This document shows, in pieces, positions 48,890 through 58,730 of a DNA stretch of 64,000 nucleotides (the stretch's first letter is position 1; the number at the start of each line of letters is the position of its first letter). Under the pieces are notes generated by a model. It was not told where the DNA came from. It saw only the letters and a list, made by a program, of their open reading frames with translations, and searched no databases. Source of the DNA: Rhodobacterales bacterium HTCC2255 (GTDB lineage: Bacteria; Pseudomonadota; Alphaproteobacteria; Rhodobacterales; Rhodobacteraceae). The DNA lies in NCBI GenBank assembly GCA_000153745.1, contig DS022282.1:103881-167880 (forward strand), read 5' to 3'. Made by a program: the position numbers and the translations under genes.

Positions 48890-50055
48890 TTTTTTATAAG
48901 TGTAGCTGTTGCTTGAGCTGCAATACCTTCATTTCTTCCTGTAAAACCTAATTGTTCCGTAGTGGTAGCTTTAACAGATACTTTATCAATATCAATCTTA
49001 GTGATTTCTGAGATGTTTTCACGCATCTTTTCTGCGTGTGGTCCAATCTTTGGGGTTTCACAGATTATAGTGCAGTCAAGATGATTAATAATGAAACCAC
49101 GCTCTTTGCATAAAAGAACAGCTTTTCGAAGAAATATTTCAGAGGAAGCGTTTTTCCATTTTTGTTCTGATGGTGGAAACCATTGTCCAATATCGCCCGC
49201 GCTTAAAGCGCCAAAAATAGCATCTGTTATGGCATGCATAGCTACATCAGCATCAGAATGCCCCAGCAGTGCTTTTGTATGACTAATTTCTATTCCATTT
49301 AAGGTTACACTACTTCCTAAGCCAAGAGCGTGTACGTCATACCCATTGCCAACTCTTATATCCATGATATTTCCTATTATTTGTCTTGCTAAACCAAAGT
49401 CATTCTGGGTTGTAATCTTTATATTTTCTTCTGCACCTAAAATGGGCGTTACTTCAATTCCAGCGGATTGTGCTATAGCAACGTCGTCTGTTAACGTCTT
49501 ATTTGTATTTTCATATGCGTTGTAAATTTCATTTAATTTAAATGCTTGAGGAGTTTGTGCTTTCCAAATCATTTCTCGGGAGATATTTTTTTGCACTTTA
49601 TTTTCTGATATTGACCACAATGTATCAACAATTGGCAATGCTAAAAAACAAGCATTATACTTTTCCAAACCATTGATGAGCCGTTTAAGTGCAGCTATCG
49701 GTAAGCATGGTCTAGCACCATCATGGATTAAAACATATTCACTTGAAGCCGCCTTTATTCCATTAAAAACGCTCTCAGACCGGGTTGCACCACCTAGGAC
49801 TGGCTTTGAAAGCCGGGGATTATTAATTCTTGATACTGCGTTTTTATAAAGCTGTTTGTCATCTTTGTGTATTACGCAAATGATATTATCAATTGCTTTA
49901 TGGGCGAGTAGAGCATCAATTGTATAATGCAAAATTGGTTTTTGTGCAATTTCACGATATTGTTTTGGTATTCCGCTACCTGCGCGAGTTCCTCGGCCTG
50001 CTGCTACTACTATGGCTGTTATAGAATTCATATTTATGTTTATATAACGAAACAT
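48886..50055 (-). CDS. ispDF: Bifunctional IspD/IspF isoprenoid enzyme
   Basis: A 389-residue fusion of two MEP-pathway enzymes. The N-terminal part (to about 225) is the cytidylyltransferase IspD, with VVAAGRGTRAGSGIPKQYRE, VLIHDGARP and TLTDDVAIA. The C-terminal part is the MEcPP synthase IspF, with RVGNGYDVHALG (zinc D and H), HSDADVAMHAITDAIFGALS and DIGQWFPPS. The fusion is characteristic of alphaproteobacteria and some epsilonproteobacteria. The start is uncertain: M9 (50031), just before the nucleotide loop, is an alternative. It leads the operon with pgpA and pncC and is divergent from dusB. Confidence 0.95.
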   Translation of the reverse strand: MFRYININMNSITAIVVAAGRGTRAGSGIPKQYREIAQKPILHYTIDALLAHKAIDNIICVIHKDDKQLYKNAVSRINNPRLSKPVLGGATRSESVFNGIKAASSEYVLIHDGARPCLPIAALKRLINGLEKYNACFLALPIVDTLWSISENKVQKNISREMIWKAQTPQAFKLNEIYNAYENTNKTLTDDVAIAQSAGIEVTPILGAEENIKITTQNDFGLARQIIGNIMDIRVGNGYDVHALGLGSSVTLNGIEISHTKALLGHSDADVAMHAITDAIFGALSAGDIGQWFPPSEQKWKNASSEIFLRKAVLLCKERGFIINHLDCTIICETPKIGPHAEKMRENISEITKIDIDKVSVKATTTEQLGFTGRNEGIAAQATATLIKK

Positions 50056-50113
50056 TAGCGATGCAAGTTAGTTTAAACTTGTCATTGAAAATCTTAATGC
50101 CTATTAATTAATC

Positions 50114-51100
50114 ATGAGTACTTTAATGGTTGGAAAACAGGCAATATCGCCTCCTGTCTTATTATCGCCTTTAGCTGGCATAACAGACTTACCTTACAGA
50201 AATCTTGTTTCTAGTTTTGGAGCGGGTCTTGTGGTTTCAGAAATGGTTGCAAGCCATGAAATTATGCAAAAAGGAAAGGATGCACGCGCAAGAGCAGAAT
50301 TAGGATTTAACGTTGAAGGAACATCAGTTCAAATTGCGGGCCGTGATGCATTTTGGATGTCTGAGTGTGCTAAACTAATAGAGGGTAATGGCGCTAAAAT
50401 AATTGATATTAATATGGGATGTCCTGCTAAAAGTGTAGTGAACGGTGCATCAGGCTCAGCGTTGATGCGGACACCAGATTTAGCGCTTAAATTAATTGAA
50501 GCAGTTGTAAATGCGGTAGATATCCCTGTTACATTAAAAACTAGATTGGGTTGGGACCATAATGATTTGAACGCTGCTGATTTATCATCTAGCGCAGAAA
50601 AAATTGGAATTCAAATGATTACAATCCACGGACGAACAAGGTGCCAGTTCTATAAAGGCGATGCAGATTGGAGAAAAATACGAGAGGTTAAAGAGGCTGT
50701 AAATATTCCAGTTATTGCTAATGGTGATATTATAGATACTCCAACGGCGAAATTGGCCATGAAACAATCTAAAGCAGATGGAGTAATGATTGGTAGAGGA
50801 GCGCAAGGCAAGCCATGGCTTCTGTCTCAAATTGCTTCAGAAATATTCAATACAAAGCCACCAGAAATACCTTCAGGAAATAAATTATTAGAAATGATAT
50901 CAGATCATTATCTTGATATGCTTAATTTTTATGGTGAACAACATGGCAATAAAGTTGCGAGGAAACATTTGGGTTGGTACATGGATTATATAGGTGTAAA
51001 TCCTATCGATCGGAGAGCTTTACAAACAGAAACTGATCCCCAAAAAGTAATATCAATGATTTCTTCCTTATCAGCAACGGAGGATAATCCATGCAAATAA
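50114..51100 (+). CDS. dusB: tRNA-dihydrouridine synthase B
   Basis: A 328-residue FMN enzyme that reduces uridines in the tRNA D-loop. The catalytic cysteine is C103 in NMGCPAKSVVNG. Further motifs are LLSPLAGITDLPYR, TIHGRTRCQFYKG, and MIGRGAQGKPW. It is the first gene before ntrB, overlapping it by 10 bp, the same arrangement as in Rhodobacter nifR3-ntrB-ntrC, where the gene was named nifR3. Co-expression with the nitrogen regulators is likely. Confidence 0.95.
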   Translation: MSTLMVGKQAISPPVLLSPLAGITDLPYRNLVSSFGAGLVVSEMVASHEIMQKGKDARARAELGFNVEGTSVQIAGRDAFWMSECAKLIEGNGAKIIDINMGCPAKSVVNGASGSALMRTPDLALKLIEAVVNAVDIPVTLKTRLGWDHNDLNAADLSSSAEKIGIQMITIHGRTRCQFYKGDADWRKIREVKEAVNIPVIANGDIIDTPTAKLAMKQSKADGVMIGRGAQGKPWLLSQIASEIFNTKPPEIPSGNKLLEMISDHYLDMLNFYGEQHGNKVARKHLGWYMDYIGVNPIDRRALQTETDPQKVISMISSLSATEDNPCK

Positions 51101-52173
51101 TTGATTTTGCTCACGTTTGGAATACAATTCCGTTCCCGGCATTTATAATTAATTCAGAATTTATAATTATTGAAGGTAACTCAGCCGCTGAACAAGTTGT
51201 TCAAACATCTCATAATCAAATGTCTGGAAAAGCATTAAGCGTATTCTTTGGCATAAATTCTGTAGTTTTAGAAACTATTAAACAAGTAAAACGTGAAAAT
51301 TCATCTTTAAGCCAATATGGTATAGAAGTTTCTACGATTGATAGGGTGTCGTTTGAATGTAATCTTCATATTAATCCATTGGATAAGAATAATGAGAATT
51401 ATTTGTTAATAATGCAACCAAATAGTTTTGCGCAAAAAATAAATCAATCTTCTTCGCATCGCACATCAGCCAGGTCTGTTACTGCCATGGCATCAATGCT
51501 TGCGCATGAAATCAGAAACCCGCTTGCTGGAATTTCTGGTGCTGCTCAACTTTTAGCGATGAATGCAATAGATGATGATGTAGAACTCGCTGATATGATA
51601 GGACAGGAAACGAAAAGAATTGGTACTTTAGTTGATAGATTTGAAGTATTTTCAGACATTAGACCTTCGGTAAGAAATGCATATAATATTCATGACGTCT
51701 TAGACAGGGCTATCAGATCATCATCTGCTGGTTTTGCTTCTTCAATAAAGTTTGAAAAACAATATGATCCATCATTACCAAATGCCTCTGGGGATGCGGA
51801 TCAAATGTTGCAAGTTTTTCAAAACATATTGAAAAATGCATGTGAAGCAATTTCAAAAGATCGTGGAAAAATAAAAATTTGTACTTCCTATAATTCTGGA
51901 GTGAGATATACAATTTCTGGTGACCAATCAGAAATATTGCCATTACAAATTGAAATAATAGACAATGGCAGTGGAATTCCTGATAATATTATTAATGAAA
52001 TATTTGAACCTTTTGTATCTTCAAAAGTTAATGGCACAGGTTTAGGATTAGCTTTTGTATCAAAAATAATTACCAGTCACGGAGGGTTAATCGAGTGTAC
52101 CTCACATAATGCTGGAACTAAATTTATTTTACGTCTTCCTGTATCAAAAAAATCTTCAAAGGATAAAATATAA
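51091..52173 (+). CDS. ntrB: Nitrogen sensor histidine kinase NtrB
   Basis: A 360-residue soluble kinase/phosphatase for NtrC. A PAS-type domain (about 8-110) comes first, then the dimerisation domain with phospho-accepting H139 in LAHEIRNPLAGISGAAQLL, then an HATPase_c domain with NILKNACEAI, IIDNGSGIPD and GTGLGLAFVSKI. PII would switch it between kinase and phosphatase. Its stop codon overlaps the ntrC start (TAATG). Confidence 0.95.
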   Translation: MQIIDFAHVWNTIPFPAFIINSEFIIIEGNSAAEQVVQTSHNQMSGKALSVFFGINSVVLETIKQVKRENSSLSQYGIEVSTIDRVSFECNLHINPLDKNNENYLLIMQPNSFAQKINQSSSHRTSARSVTAMASMLAHEIRNPLAGISGAAQLLAMNAIDDDVELADMIGQETKRIGTLVDRFEVFSDIRPSVRNAYNIHDVLDRAIRSSSAGFASSIKFEKQYDPSLPNASGDADQMLQVFQNILKNACEAISKDRGKIKICTSYNSGVRYTISGDQSEILPLQIEIIDNGSGIPDNIINEIFEPFVSSKVNGTGLGLAFVSKIITSHGGLIECTSHNAGTKFILRLPVSKKSSKDKI

Positions 52174-53570
52174 TGGATGGAACTATATTAGTTGCCGATG
52201 ATGATCGGACGATAAGAACAGTATTAACTCAAGCACTTACACGCGCTGGGTGCAAAGTAAGGGCAACAGGAAGTATAGAAACATTATGGCGTTGGATAGA
52301 CGAGGGTAATGGAGATGTAGTTATATCTGATGTTAATTTTCCTGATGGCGATGGATTAGAAATGTTGCCTGCAATAAAGCGCAAACGCAATGATTTGCCA
52401 GTTATAATTATTTCAGCACAAAACACTGTAATTACTGCAATAAAAGCCTCTGAATTGGGTGCTTATGATTATTTACCAAAACCATTTGATCTGAAAAAAT
52501 TACTTTCCAAGGTCAATAAAGCTTTATTGAACCAAGGAGCAGAAAAAAGTGTTATTCCCCAAGGTGGTATAGTTGAACCTGAATTACCACTTATTGGTTC
52601 ATCACCACTTATGCAGGATGTATATAGATTTTTAGCGCGGATCTTACATACTGATCTTTCTACTATTATTACAGGTGAAAGTGGAACTGGCAAAGATCTA
52701 TTAGCTCGTGCAATGCATGACTTAGGACCACGGTCGGCAATGGATTTCGTACGTATAAATATTTCTTCATTAAATATTGATAAGATAGAGGGAACCTTAG
52801 TAGGCGGCAAAGAAGATTTAAAGATAACTCCAGCATCAAAAGGGGCTACAATTTATTTTGATGAAATTTCTGAGATGTCTGATGAAATTCAGTTGCAATT
52901 ATTAGATTTATTACGTTCAGATTCAGTTATTGATAAAAAATATAGATTAATCTCATCATCTAGACTGTCACTACAGAATCTAATTAGCCAAGGAGTAATT
53001 AGGGAGGATTTATTTTATAGGCTAAATGTAGTGAATATAAACCTTCCTCCTTTAAGAGATAGGATTGGGGATATTCCTGATTTAACAAAGCATTTTTTGC
53101 AATTATCAGTTATGTTAGGTCTTCCTCAAAAAACTATATCAATAAAGGCAATGCAATTATTACAAAATGCTCAATGGATGGGAAACATCAGAGAATTAGA
53201 GAATTTCATTAATAGATTAGTGGTTTTAGTGTCCGATGATGAGATAAGCGCCAACCATGTTGAAGAAAACTTAAATTTAATCCCATCTATGAATTCAGAT
53301 GATTTAGACACAAGTAATGGAAAGCTATCCTCTTCTGTTGAGAGGCATATAAAAAGATATTTCGATTTGCATGGTGAGACTTTACCACCACCAGGATTAT
53401 ATAACCGAATAATGAAAGAAATTGAGTTACCATTGATAGCATTATCGTTATCTGCAACACGTGGAAATCAAATAAAAACATCTGAATTACTTGGTATAAA
53501 TCGCAATACATTAAGAAAGAAAATCAAAGATCTTGATATTGTAGTTACAAGAAGTAAAAAAATGATGTAA
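52173..53570 (+). CDS. ntrC: Nitrogen response regulator NtrC lacking the GAFTGA loop
   Basis: A 465-residue response regulator. The receiver domain has phospho-acceptor D53 and K103 (LPKPFD). The AAA+ domain has Walker A GESGTGKD (168-175), Walker B GATIYFDE (224-231) and arginine finger region REDLFYRLNVV. A Fis-type helix-turn-helix ends the protein (NQIKTSELLGINRNTLRKKI). The sigma-54 contact loop ELFGHEKGAFTGA is missing: between Walker A and B the chain runs EGTLVGGKEDLKITPASK and is about nine residues shorter than in E. coli NtrC. Rhodobacter capsulatus NtrC also lacks this loop and works with the housekeeping sigma factor, so the same is likely here. Confidence 0.93.
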   Translation: MDGTILVADDDRTIRTVLTQALTRAGCKVRATGSIETLWRWIDEGNGDVVISDVNFPDGDGLEMLPAIKRKRNDLPVIIISAQNTVITAIKASELGAYDYLPKPFDLKKLLSKVNKALLNQGAEKSVIPQGGIVEPELPLIGSSPLMQDVYRFLARILHTDLSTIITGESGTGKDLLARAMHDLGPRSAMDFVRINISSLNIDKIEGTLVGGKEDLKITPASKGATIYFDEISEMSDEIQLQLLDLLRSDSVIDKKYRLISSSRLSLQNLISQGVIREDLFYRLNVVNINLPPLRDRIGDIPDLTKHFLQLSVMLGLPQKTISIKAMQLLQNAQWMGNIRELENFINRLVVLVSDDEISANHVEENLNLIPSMNSDDLDTSNGKLSSSVERHIKRYFDLHGETLPPPGLYNRIMKEIELPLIALSLSATRGNQIKTSELLGINRNTLRKKIKDLDIVVTRSKKMM

Positions 53571-53618
53571 TGATGCCACATAGTGTAGCAAATATAGAAC
53601 TATAAATAATTAAGGCAC

Positions 53619-55844
53619 ATGATACAAAATTTACTTAACAAAATAAAAAAATGGCAAAATAGGCGTAAATTTTTAGTAGTTATAGCTTGGTCATTAATTC
53701 TTCTTGGACCAATTTTAACTGGGCTAACGGTATCTATATTACAGGGAGAATTTGGAAGTAAGCTAAGTAATATTTTGCGCTTAATACTTCTTATTGATGG
53801 AATTTATCTTTTAGTCGTTATTTCAATTGTTGGTTATGCAGTAATGAAAATGTTTGCTGCTCGAAGAGCAAAATCTGCAGGTTCACGATTACACATGCGA
53901 TTAAGTAGAGTTTTTGCGATTGTAGCACTTATTCCTACAGTCCTTGTAGCAGTTTTCGCAGTTGTTACATTAAGTATTGGTGTAGAGGGTTGGTTTTCCA
54001 AAAATGTACAAAATGTGGTGAGTTCGTCTTTATCCGCTGCTGAAGCATATAAGAATGAACAAAGAGATGACTTAAAGATAGATTTAAATTTTATGGCTGT
54101 AAGATTGAATGAATATAAAAATACCAATTCATTCGTTAGTGACAGTGATCTAAGAGTTCAATTAATCTTGATCCAAAAACTTATACAAAGAGGACTAAAA
54201 GAAGCCTATATTATTGATGGAAATGCAAACTTAAGATCCAGAGGTGAGTTGAGCTATCTATTTGGTTATGAAGAGCCTTCGGAAAAAAATATGAAAATTG
54301 CTGAATTAGGTGAGTTGTTGATTATCGAAGACTGGCCCAATAATGAATTTAGAAGTTTGATCAGATTAAATAGTTTTGAAGATAAATATTTATATATATC
54401 AAGAACAGTAGATGGAAAAATACTGAATTTATTAGATAAAACAATGGAATCTGCCATCACATACAACACTATGGAATCTCAACGTGAAAAAATACTTTGG
54501 TCATATGGACTGTTATATTTAGGTTTTGCCACTTTTGTTATTCTATCGTCAATTTTGCTTGGAATGCTATTTGCAGAACGTCTTTCTCGGCCTGTTGGAC
54601 GATTAGCTGGAGCCGCACAAAGACTTGGGGCAGGAGATTTTGATGTTAAGGTTATAGAAGAAAAAGGCGATGATGAGATAGCTATGTTAAGTCGTGTGTT
54701 CAACCACATGACAAAACAAGTTAAACGTCAACGAGATGATTTAATAACAGCAAATGAATACACAGAACGCCGGCGTAGATTGTTTGATAGCGTTTTATCG
54801 GGTGTAACTGCTGGAGTAATAGGTTTATCATCAGATGGTAATGTTGGATTTATAAATCTAGCAGCAGAAAAATTATTAAATTTAAATGCAAATGACAATG
54901 AGGGTAAAAGTATACATTTGGCTGTGCCGGAATTTGTTGATTTATTTATATTGATACAAAAAAATGACAATAAAACTCAGCAACAAGAAATTAAATTAAC
55001 ACGAGTTGGTACAACTGAAATTCTACTAGTTAGAGTTTCAGCAAGAATTTCTGAGGATGAATTAATTGAAGGATATGTAATTACTTTTGATGATGTAACT
55101 GACCTAGTATCTGCCCAGAGATTAGCAGCATGGGGAGATGTTGCACGGCGAATTGCTCATGAGATAAAAAACCCACTTACGCCCATACAATTATCAGCTG
55201 AGCGATTGAAGCGTAAATACTCACCAATGTTAGCTGATGAAGATAAAAATCTTTCACAATTATGTGACGTTATTATACGCCAAACAAATGATTTACGCAG
55301 AATTGTTGATGAGTTTTCTAAATTTGCAAGAATGCCAGAGCCTATTAAACGTCCTACAAACATTACCAAGTTATTGAAGGATGTTATATTGCTTTTTGAA
55401 GTTTCTTCTCCAAAAGTTAATATAAGTTTTGAGAATCCATATAACGACTTTAATGCTAGTATGGATGAAACAATGATAAACCAAGCATTCACTAATTTGA
55501 TCAAAAATGCAGGCGAGGCCATTGACAGTAAAATAAAATCACAACCAAATATTACTTTTAACCCTGAAATTAGAATATCTATTGACCAGAAAAAAAATGA
55601 CCTTGAAATTATTATCGAAGATAATGGAATTGGCTTGCCTACACAGGAACGCTCTCGGTTGTTTGAGCCATATGTTACAAATAGAGAAAATGGCACAGGA
55701 TTAGGTTTGTCTATAGTTAAAAAGATAATTGAAGAGCATAATGGTACATTAGAATTATTAGATGCATCACCGTTTTCAACAGGCGAAAGCTTTGGTGCAA
55801 AAATGCGAATTATTTTCCCTAAAGAGATAATAATAGAAAAATAA
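53619..55844 (+). CDS. ntrY: Nitrogen/redox sensor histidine kinase NtrY
   Basis: A 741-residue membrane kinase paired with NtrX. Membrane helices are near 20-42, 53-78, 97-122 and 293-318, with a periplasmic domain between the last two. A HAMP linker follows (about 317-370), then a PAS domain (about 385-490). The phospho-acceptor is H514 in RRIAHEIKNPLTPIQLSAE, and the ATPase has NLIKNAGEAI, IEDNGIGLP and GTGLGLSIVKKI. It begins 48 bp after ntrC and 33 bp before ntrX on the same strand. NtrYX systems respond to nitrogen and, in some bacteria, to oxygen or envelope signals. Confidence 0.95.
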   Translation: MIQNLLNKIKKWQNRRKFLVVIAWSLILLGPILTGLTVSILQGEFGSKLSNILRLILLIDGIYLLVVISIVGYAVMKMFAARRAKSAGSRLHMRLSRVFAIVALIPTVLVAVFAVVTLSIGVEGWFSKNVQNVVSSSLSAAEAYKNEQRDDLKIDLNFMAVRLNEYKNTNSFVSDSDLRVQLILIQKLIQRGLKEAYIIDGNANLRSRGELSYLFGYEEPSEKNMKIAELGELLIIEDWPNNEFRSLIRLNSFEDKYLYISRTVDGKILNLLDKTMESAITYNTMESQREKILWSYGLLYLGFATFVILSSILLGMLFAERLSRPVGRLAGAAQRLGAGDFDVKVIEEKGDDEIAMLSRVFNHMTKQVKRQRDDLITANEYTERRRRLFDSVLSGVTAGVIGLSSDGNVGFINLAAEKLLNLNANDNEGKSIHLAVPEFVDLFILIQKNDNKTQQQEIKLTRVGTTEILLVRVSARISEDELIEGYVITFDDVTDLVSAQRLAAWGDVARRIAHEIKNPLTPIQLSAERLKRKYSPMLADEDKNLSQLCDVIIRQTNDLRRIVDEFSKFARMPEPIKRPTNITKLLKDVILLFEVSSPKVNISFENPYNDFNASMDETMINQAFTNLIKNAGEAIDSKIKSQPNITFNPEIRISIDQKKNDLEIIIEDNGIGLPTQERSRLFEPYVTNRENGTGLGLSIVKKIIEEHNGTLELLDASPFSTGESFGAKMRIIFPKEIIIEK

Positions 55845-55877
55845 AATAGCTTTAAATAGCATAAAGGAAGAGTAAAA

Positions 55878-57287
55878 ATGGGTGATATTTTAATTGTGGA
55901 TGATGAAAAAGATATCCGTGAATTAGTATCTGATATCCTAATTGATGAAGGTTATTCTACCAAATTAGCAGCAAATTCAGAAGAAACGTTTAAATCAATT
56001 GAAAAATCAAAGCCTAAATTAATTATTTTGGATATTTGGTTAAAAGATAGCAAGTTAGACGGAATTGATATCCTTAAGCAGGTGAAATTAAATAACCCTG
56101 ACATTCCGGTTGTTATCATTTCAGGTCATGGGAATATTGAGATAGCTGTAGCCGCAATAAAACAGGGTGCGTATGATTTTATAGAAAAACCTTTTAACAT
56201 AGATCAATTGACAGTTGTAATTGCAAGGGCAATGGAAACATCACGCCTTAGAACAGAAAATGCAGCATTTAAAATAAAAGAAATACCATCTTTTGAATTA
56301 ATTGGTAAATCTTCCATATTTAAAAACTTCAAGCAACAACTTGACAAAGTATCAACTGGAAATAGTCGCATTATGTTAAATGGTCCATCTGGTTCAGGTA
56401 AGGAAGTTGCAGCCAGATACATTCATAAAAATTCACCGCGTAAAGATTTTGCATTTGTTACAGTTAACTCAGCATCAATGTCATCTGAGCGAATGGAAGA
56501 GTTGTTATTCGGGTCTGAATCTAATGGAAATATTCAATTGGGATTATTGGAGCAAGCCAATGGTGGGATTTTATATCTAGATGAAGTTGGTGATATGCCA
56601 ATTGGTACTCAATCAAAAATTCTTAGAGTTTTGGTTGATCAACAATTTACGAGAATTGGTGGCAAAACTAATTTATCAGTAGACTTTCGAGTAATTTCTT
56701 CTAGTAGCCAAAACTTAATTGTAGAAATTGAAAATAAAAATTTTAGAGAAGAGTTATACCATAGATTAAATGTTGTTCCGATCCCTGTTCCATCATTAGA
56801 AGACCGAATTGAAGATATTTCTATTATTTCAAATTTTTTCATTGATGAGTTGAGTGAAAAACAGGGCTTACCAAAACGTAAGTTAAGTCAAAAAGCCATT
56901 GTGCATTTGCAATCCCGTAATTGGCCTGGAAACATTAGGCAATTAAGGAATGTCTTAGAGAGATCTTTAATACTTGGTTCACAATCTGGTGATATATCAG
57001 TCATTGAATTGCAAACTAAGGAAATAACGAAAACTGATAATTCAATTGATATGGATGGAAATATGCTTGGACTTCCACTCAGAGATGCACGTGAGTTATT
57101 TGAGAGAGATTATTTGGTTGCTCAAATCAATAGATTTGGTGGAAACATTTCTAAGACGGCACATTTCGTTGGAATGGAACGCTCTGCGTTACACAGAAAA
57201 TTAAAAACATTAAATGTTATAACTTCAAGTGATACAGGTGCACGGGTTGCAAAAACAGATGATGTTGATAGTAATGATCAAATATAA
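55878..57287 (+). CDS. ntrX: Response regulator NtrX, without GAFTGA loop
   Basis: A 469-residue response regulator. The receiver has D52 and K104 (EKPFN). The AAA+ part has Walker A GPSGSGKE (169-176), Walker B GGILYLDE and EELYHRLNVVPIPVP. The Fis-type HTH is at the end (GNISKTAHFVGMERSALHRKL). Where GAFTGA should be, the chain reads LLFGSESNGNIQLGLLEQ, so sigma-54 contact is improbable; as far as I recall this is usual in alphaproteobacterial NtrX. AGGAAG lies before the start. trkA follows after 64 bp, the standard order. Confidence 0.94.
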   Translation: MGDILIVDDEKDIRELVSDILIDEGYSTKLAANSEETFKSIEKSKPKLIILDIWLKDSKLDGIDILKQVKLNNPDIPVVIISGHGNIEIAVAAIKQGAYDFIEKPFNIDQLTVVIARAMETSRLRTENAAFKIKEIPSFELIGKSSIFKNFKQQLDKVSTGNSRIMLNGPSGSGKEVAARYIHKNSPRKDFAFVTVNSASMSSERMEELLFGSESNGNIQLGLLEQANGGILYLDEVGDMPIGTQSKILRVLVDQQFTRIGGKTNLSVDFRVISSSSQNLIVEIENKNFREELYHRLNVVPIPVPSLEDRIEDISIISNFFIDELSEKQGLPKRKLSQKAIVHLQSRNWPGNIRQLRNVLERSLILGSQSGDISVIELQTKEITKTDNSIDMDGNMLGLPLRDARELFERDYLVAQINRFGGNISKTAHFVGMERSALHRKLKTLNVITSSDTGARVAKTDDVDSNDQI

Positions 57288-57351
57288 AACTGTATTTTAG
57301 GTATAATTTTAACTATAAAATAAAAATTATAAGTTCTTTTGGGGGCATTAA

Positions 57352-58728
57352 ATGAAGGTAATTATATGTGGGGCAGGGCAAGTTGGTTGGCAAATAGCTC
57401 GACACTTATCTTCAGAAAAAAATGATGTTACTGTCGTTGATAACAATTCAGAATTAGTTTCGCGTGCTGTTGATACGTTAGATGTCAATGGTATTGCTGG
57501 AAATGCATCATATCCGGATGTATTATCCATGGCCGGTGCAGCAGATGCAGATATGATTATTGCAGCAACATATTCTGATGAAGTAAATATGGTTACATGC
57601 CAAGTCGCTCATTCAGTTTTTAAAATTCCTAGAAAAATTGCTAGATTGCGTGGGCAATCTTATTTAGATGCAATCTATTCTGACTTATATCAAAGAGATC
57701 ATTTGCCAATTGATGTTGTTATATCTCCAGAAAAAGAGGTTGCGATACAAGCGCTTAGGCAGCTAAGGTCACCTGCTACTTTTGATACGGAACCATTTAT
57801 GGAGGGAAAAGTTGAATTATTGGGTTTAACTTTAACTCAAGAATGCAATGTGCTTAATACATCACTTCGACAGTTGAGTGAGCTTTTCCCAAATTTGAGA
57901 GCAAATGTAGTAGCGATCAGACGAAATGGAATTTTAACAGTTCCAGATAGTCAGGAACAACTAATTATAGACGACCAGGTTTATGTTTGTACCAATGCTG
58001 ATGATAAGGAAAGATGTTTAGAAATATTTGGCAAAACTAACAAAAAGCAAGATCGTGTCATTATAATAGGGGGTGGCAATGTTGGCTTAATGGTTGCTAA
58101 ATCATTAGAAAATAATGCTGTTAAAATTCACTCTAAAATAATTGAAGCAAATAGAGATTGTGCTGAGCGTATTGCTGATCAATTAGAGCGAACAATTGTT
58201 TTACATGGTGATGGCTTAGATATGGAGCTTTTAGAGGAAGCAAATATATCAAAAACAGATACAGTACTGGCTGTTACAGACGATGATAAAACAAACTTAC
58301 TTGCATGTGCTAGAGCTAAATCACTTGGATGTCCTATGGTTGTGGCATTAATAAATGACCCAACATTGACTACTCTTATGGGGCCATTAAACATAGATGC
58401 GTCAGTTAATCCTCGCGCTACAACTGTATCTTCAATTTTGCGTCATGTACGTCATGGGCGTGTAAAAGCTGTTTATTCTATCGGCGATGCTGAAGCTGAA
58501 GTTATCGAAGCTCAAGTTATGTCTACTTCACCAATTGTGGGTTCAGTAATTAGAGATGTGGAGTGGCCAGATGGTTCAATAATTGGTGCTATCCAAAAAA
58601 ATGGCAAAGTTTTTAGGCCGGAAGGTAATACAAAAATCGAAGAAGGAGATATTGTTGTGATATTTACTTTATCACAAGATGTTTCCGAGGTTGAGAGACT
58701 ATTTCAAGTAAATATTGATTTTTTCTGA
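57352..58728 (+). CDS. trkA: Trk potassium uptake regulatory subunit TrkA
   Basis: A 458-residue cytoplasmic gate protein of the TrkH potassium channel. It has two tandem RCK units, each with a nucleotide loop: GAGQVGWQIARHLS near residue 5 and GGGNVGLMVAKSLE near residue 240, each followed by a TrkA-C domain. It binds NAD(H) or ATP/ADP to set channel opening. A strong ribosome-binding site (GGGGG) precedes it. trkH starts 2 bp after its stop codon. Confidence 0.95.
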   Translation: MKVIICGAGQVGWQIARHLSSEKNDVTVVDNNSELVSRAVDTLDVNGIAGNASYPDVLSMAGAADADMIIAATYSDEVNMVTCQVAHSVFKIPRKIARLRGQSYLDAIYSDLYQRDHLPIDVVISPEKEVAIQALRQLRSPATFDTEPFMEGKVELLGLTLTQECNVLNTSLRQLSELFPNLRANVVAIRRNGILTVPDSQEQLIIDDQVYVCTNADDKERCLEIFGKTNKKQDRVIIIGGGNVGLMVAKSLENNAVKIHSKIIEANRDCAERIADQLERTIVLHGDGLDMELLEEANISKTDTVLAVTDDDKTNLLACARAKSLGCPMVVALINDPTLTTLMGPLNIDASVNPRATTVSSILRHVRHGRVKAVYSIGDAEAEVIEAQVMSTSPIVGSVIRDVEWPDGSIIGAIQKNGKVFRPEGNTKIEEGDIVVIFTLSQDVSEVERLFQVNIDFF

Positions 58729-58730
58729 TA

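Noticed and set aside
55157..55696. A 179-codon frame opposite ntrY
   Set aside because: It lies wholly inside the conserved kinase domain of ntrY on the other strand and shows no motif.
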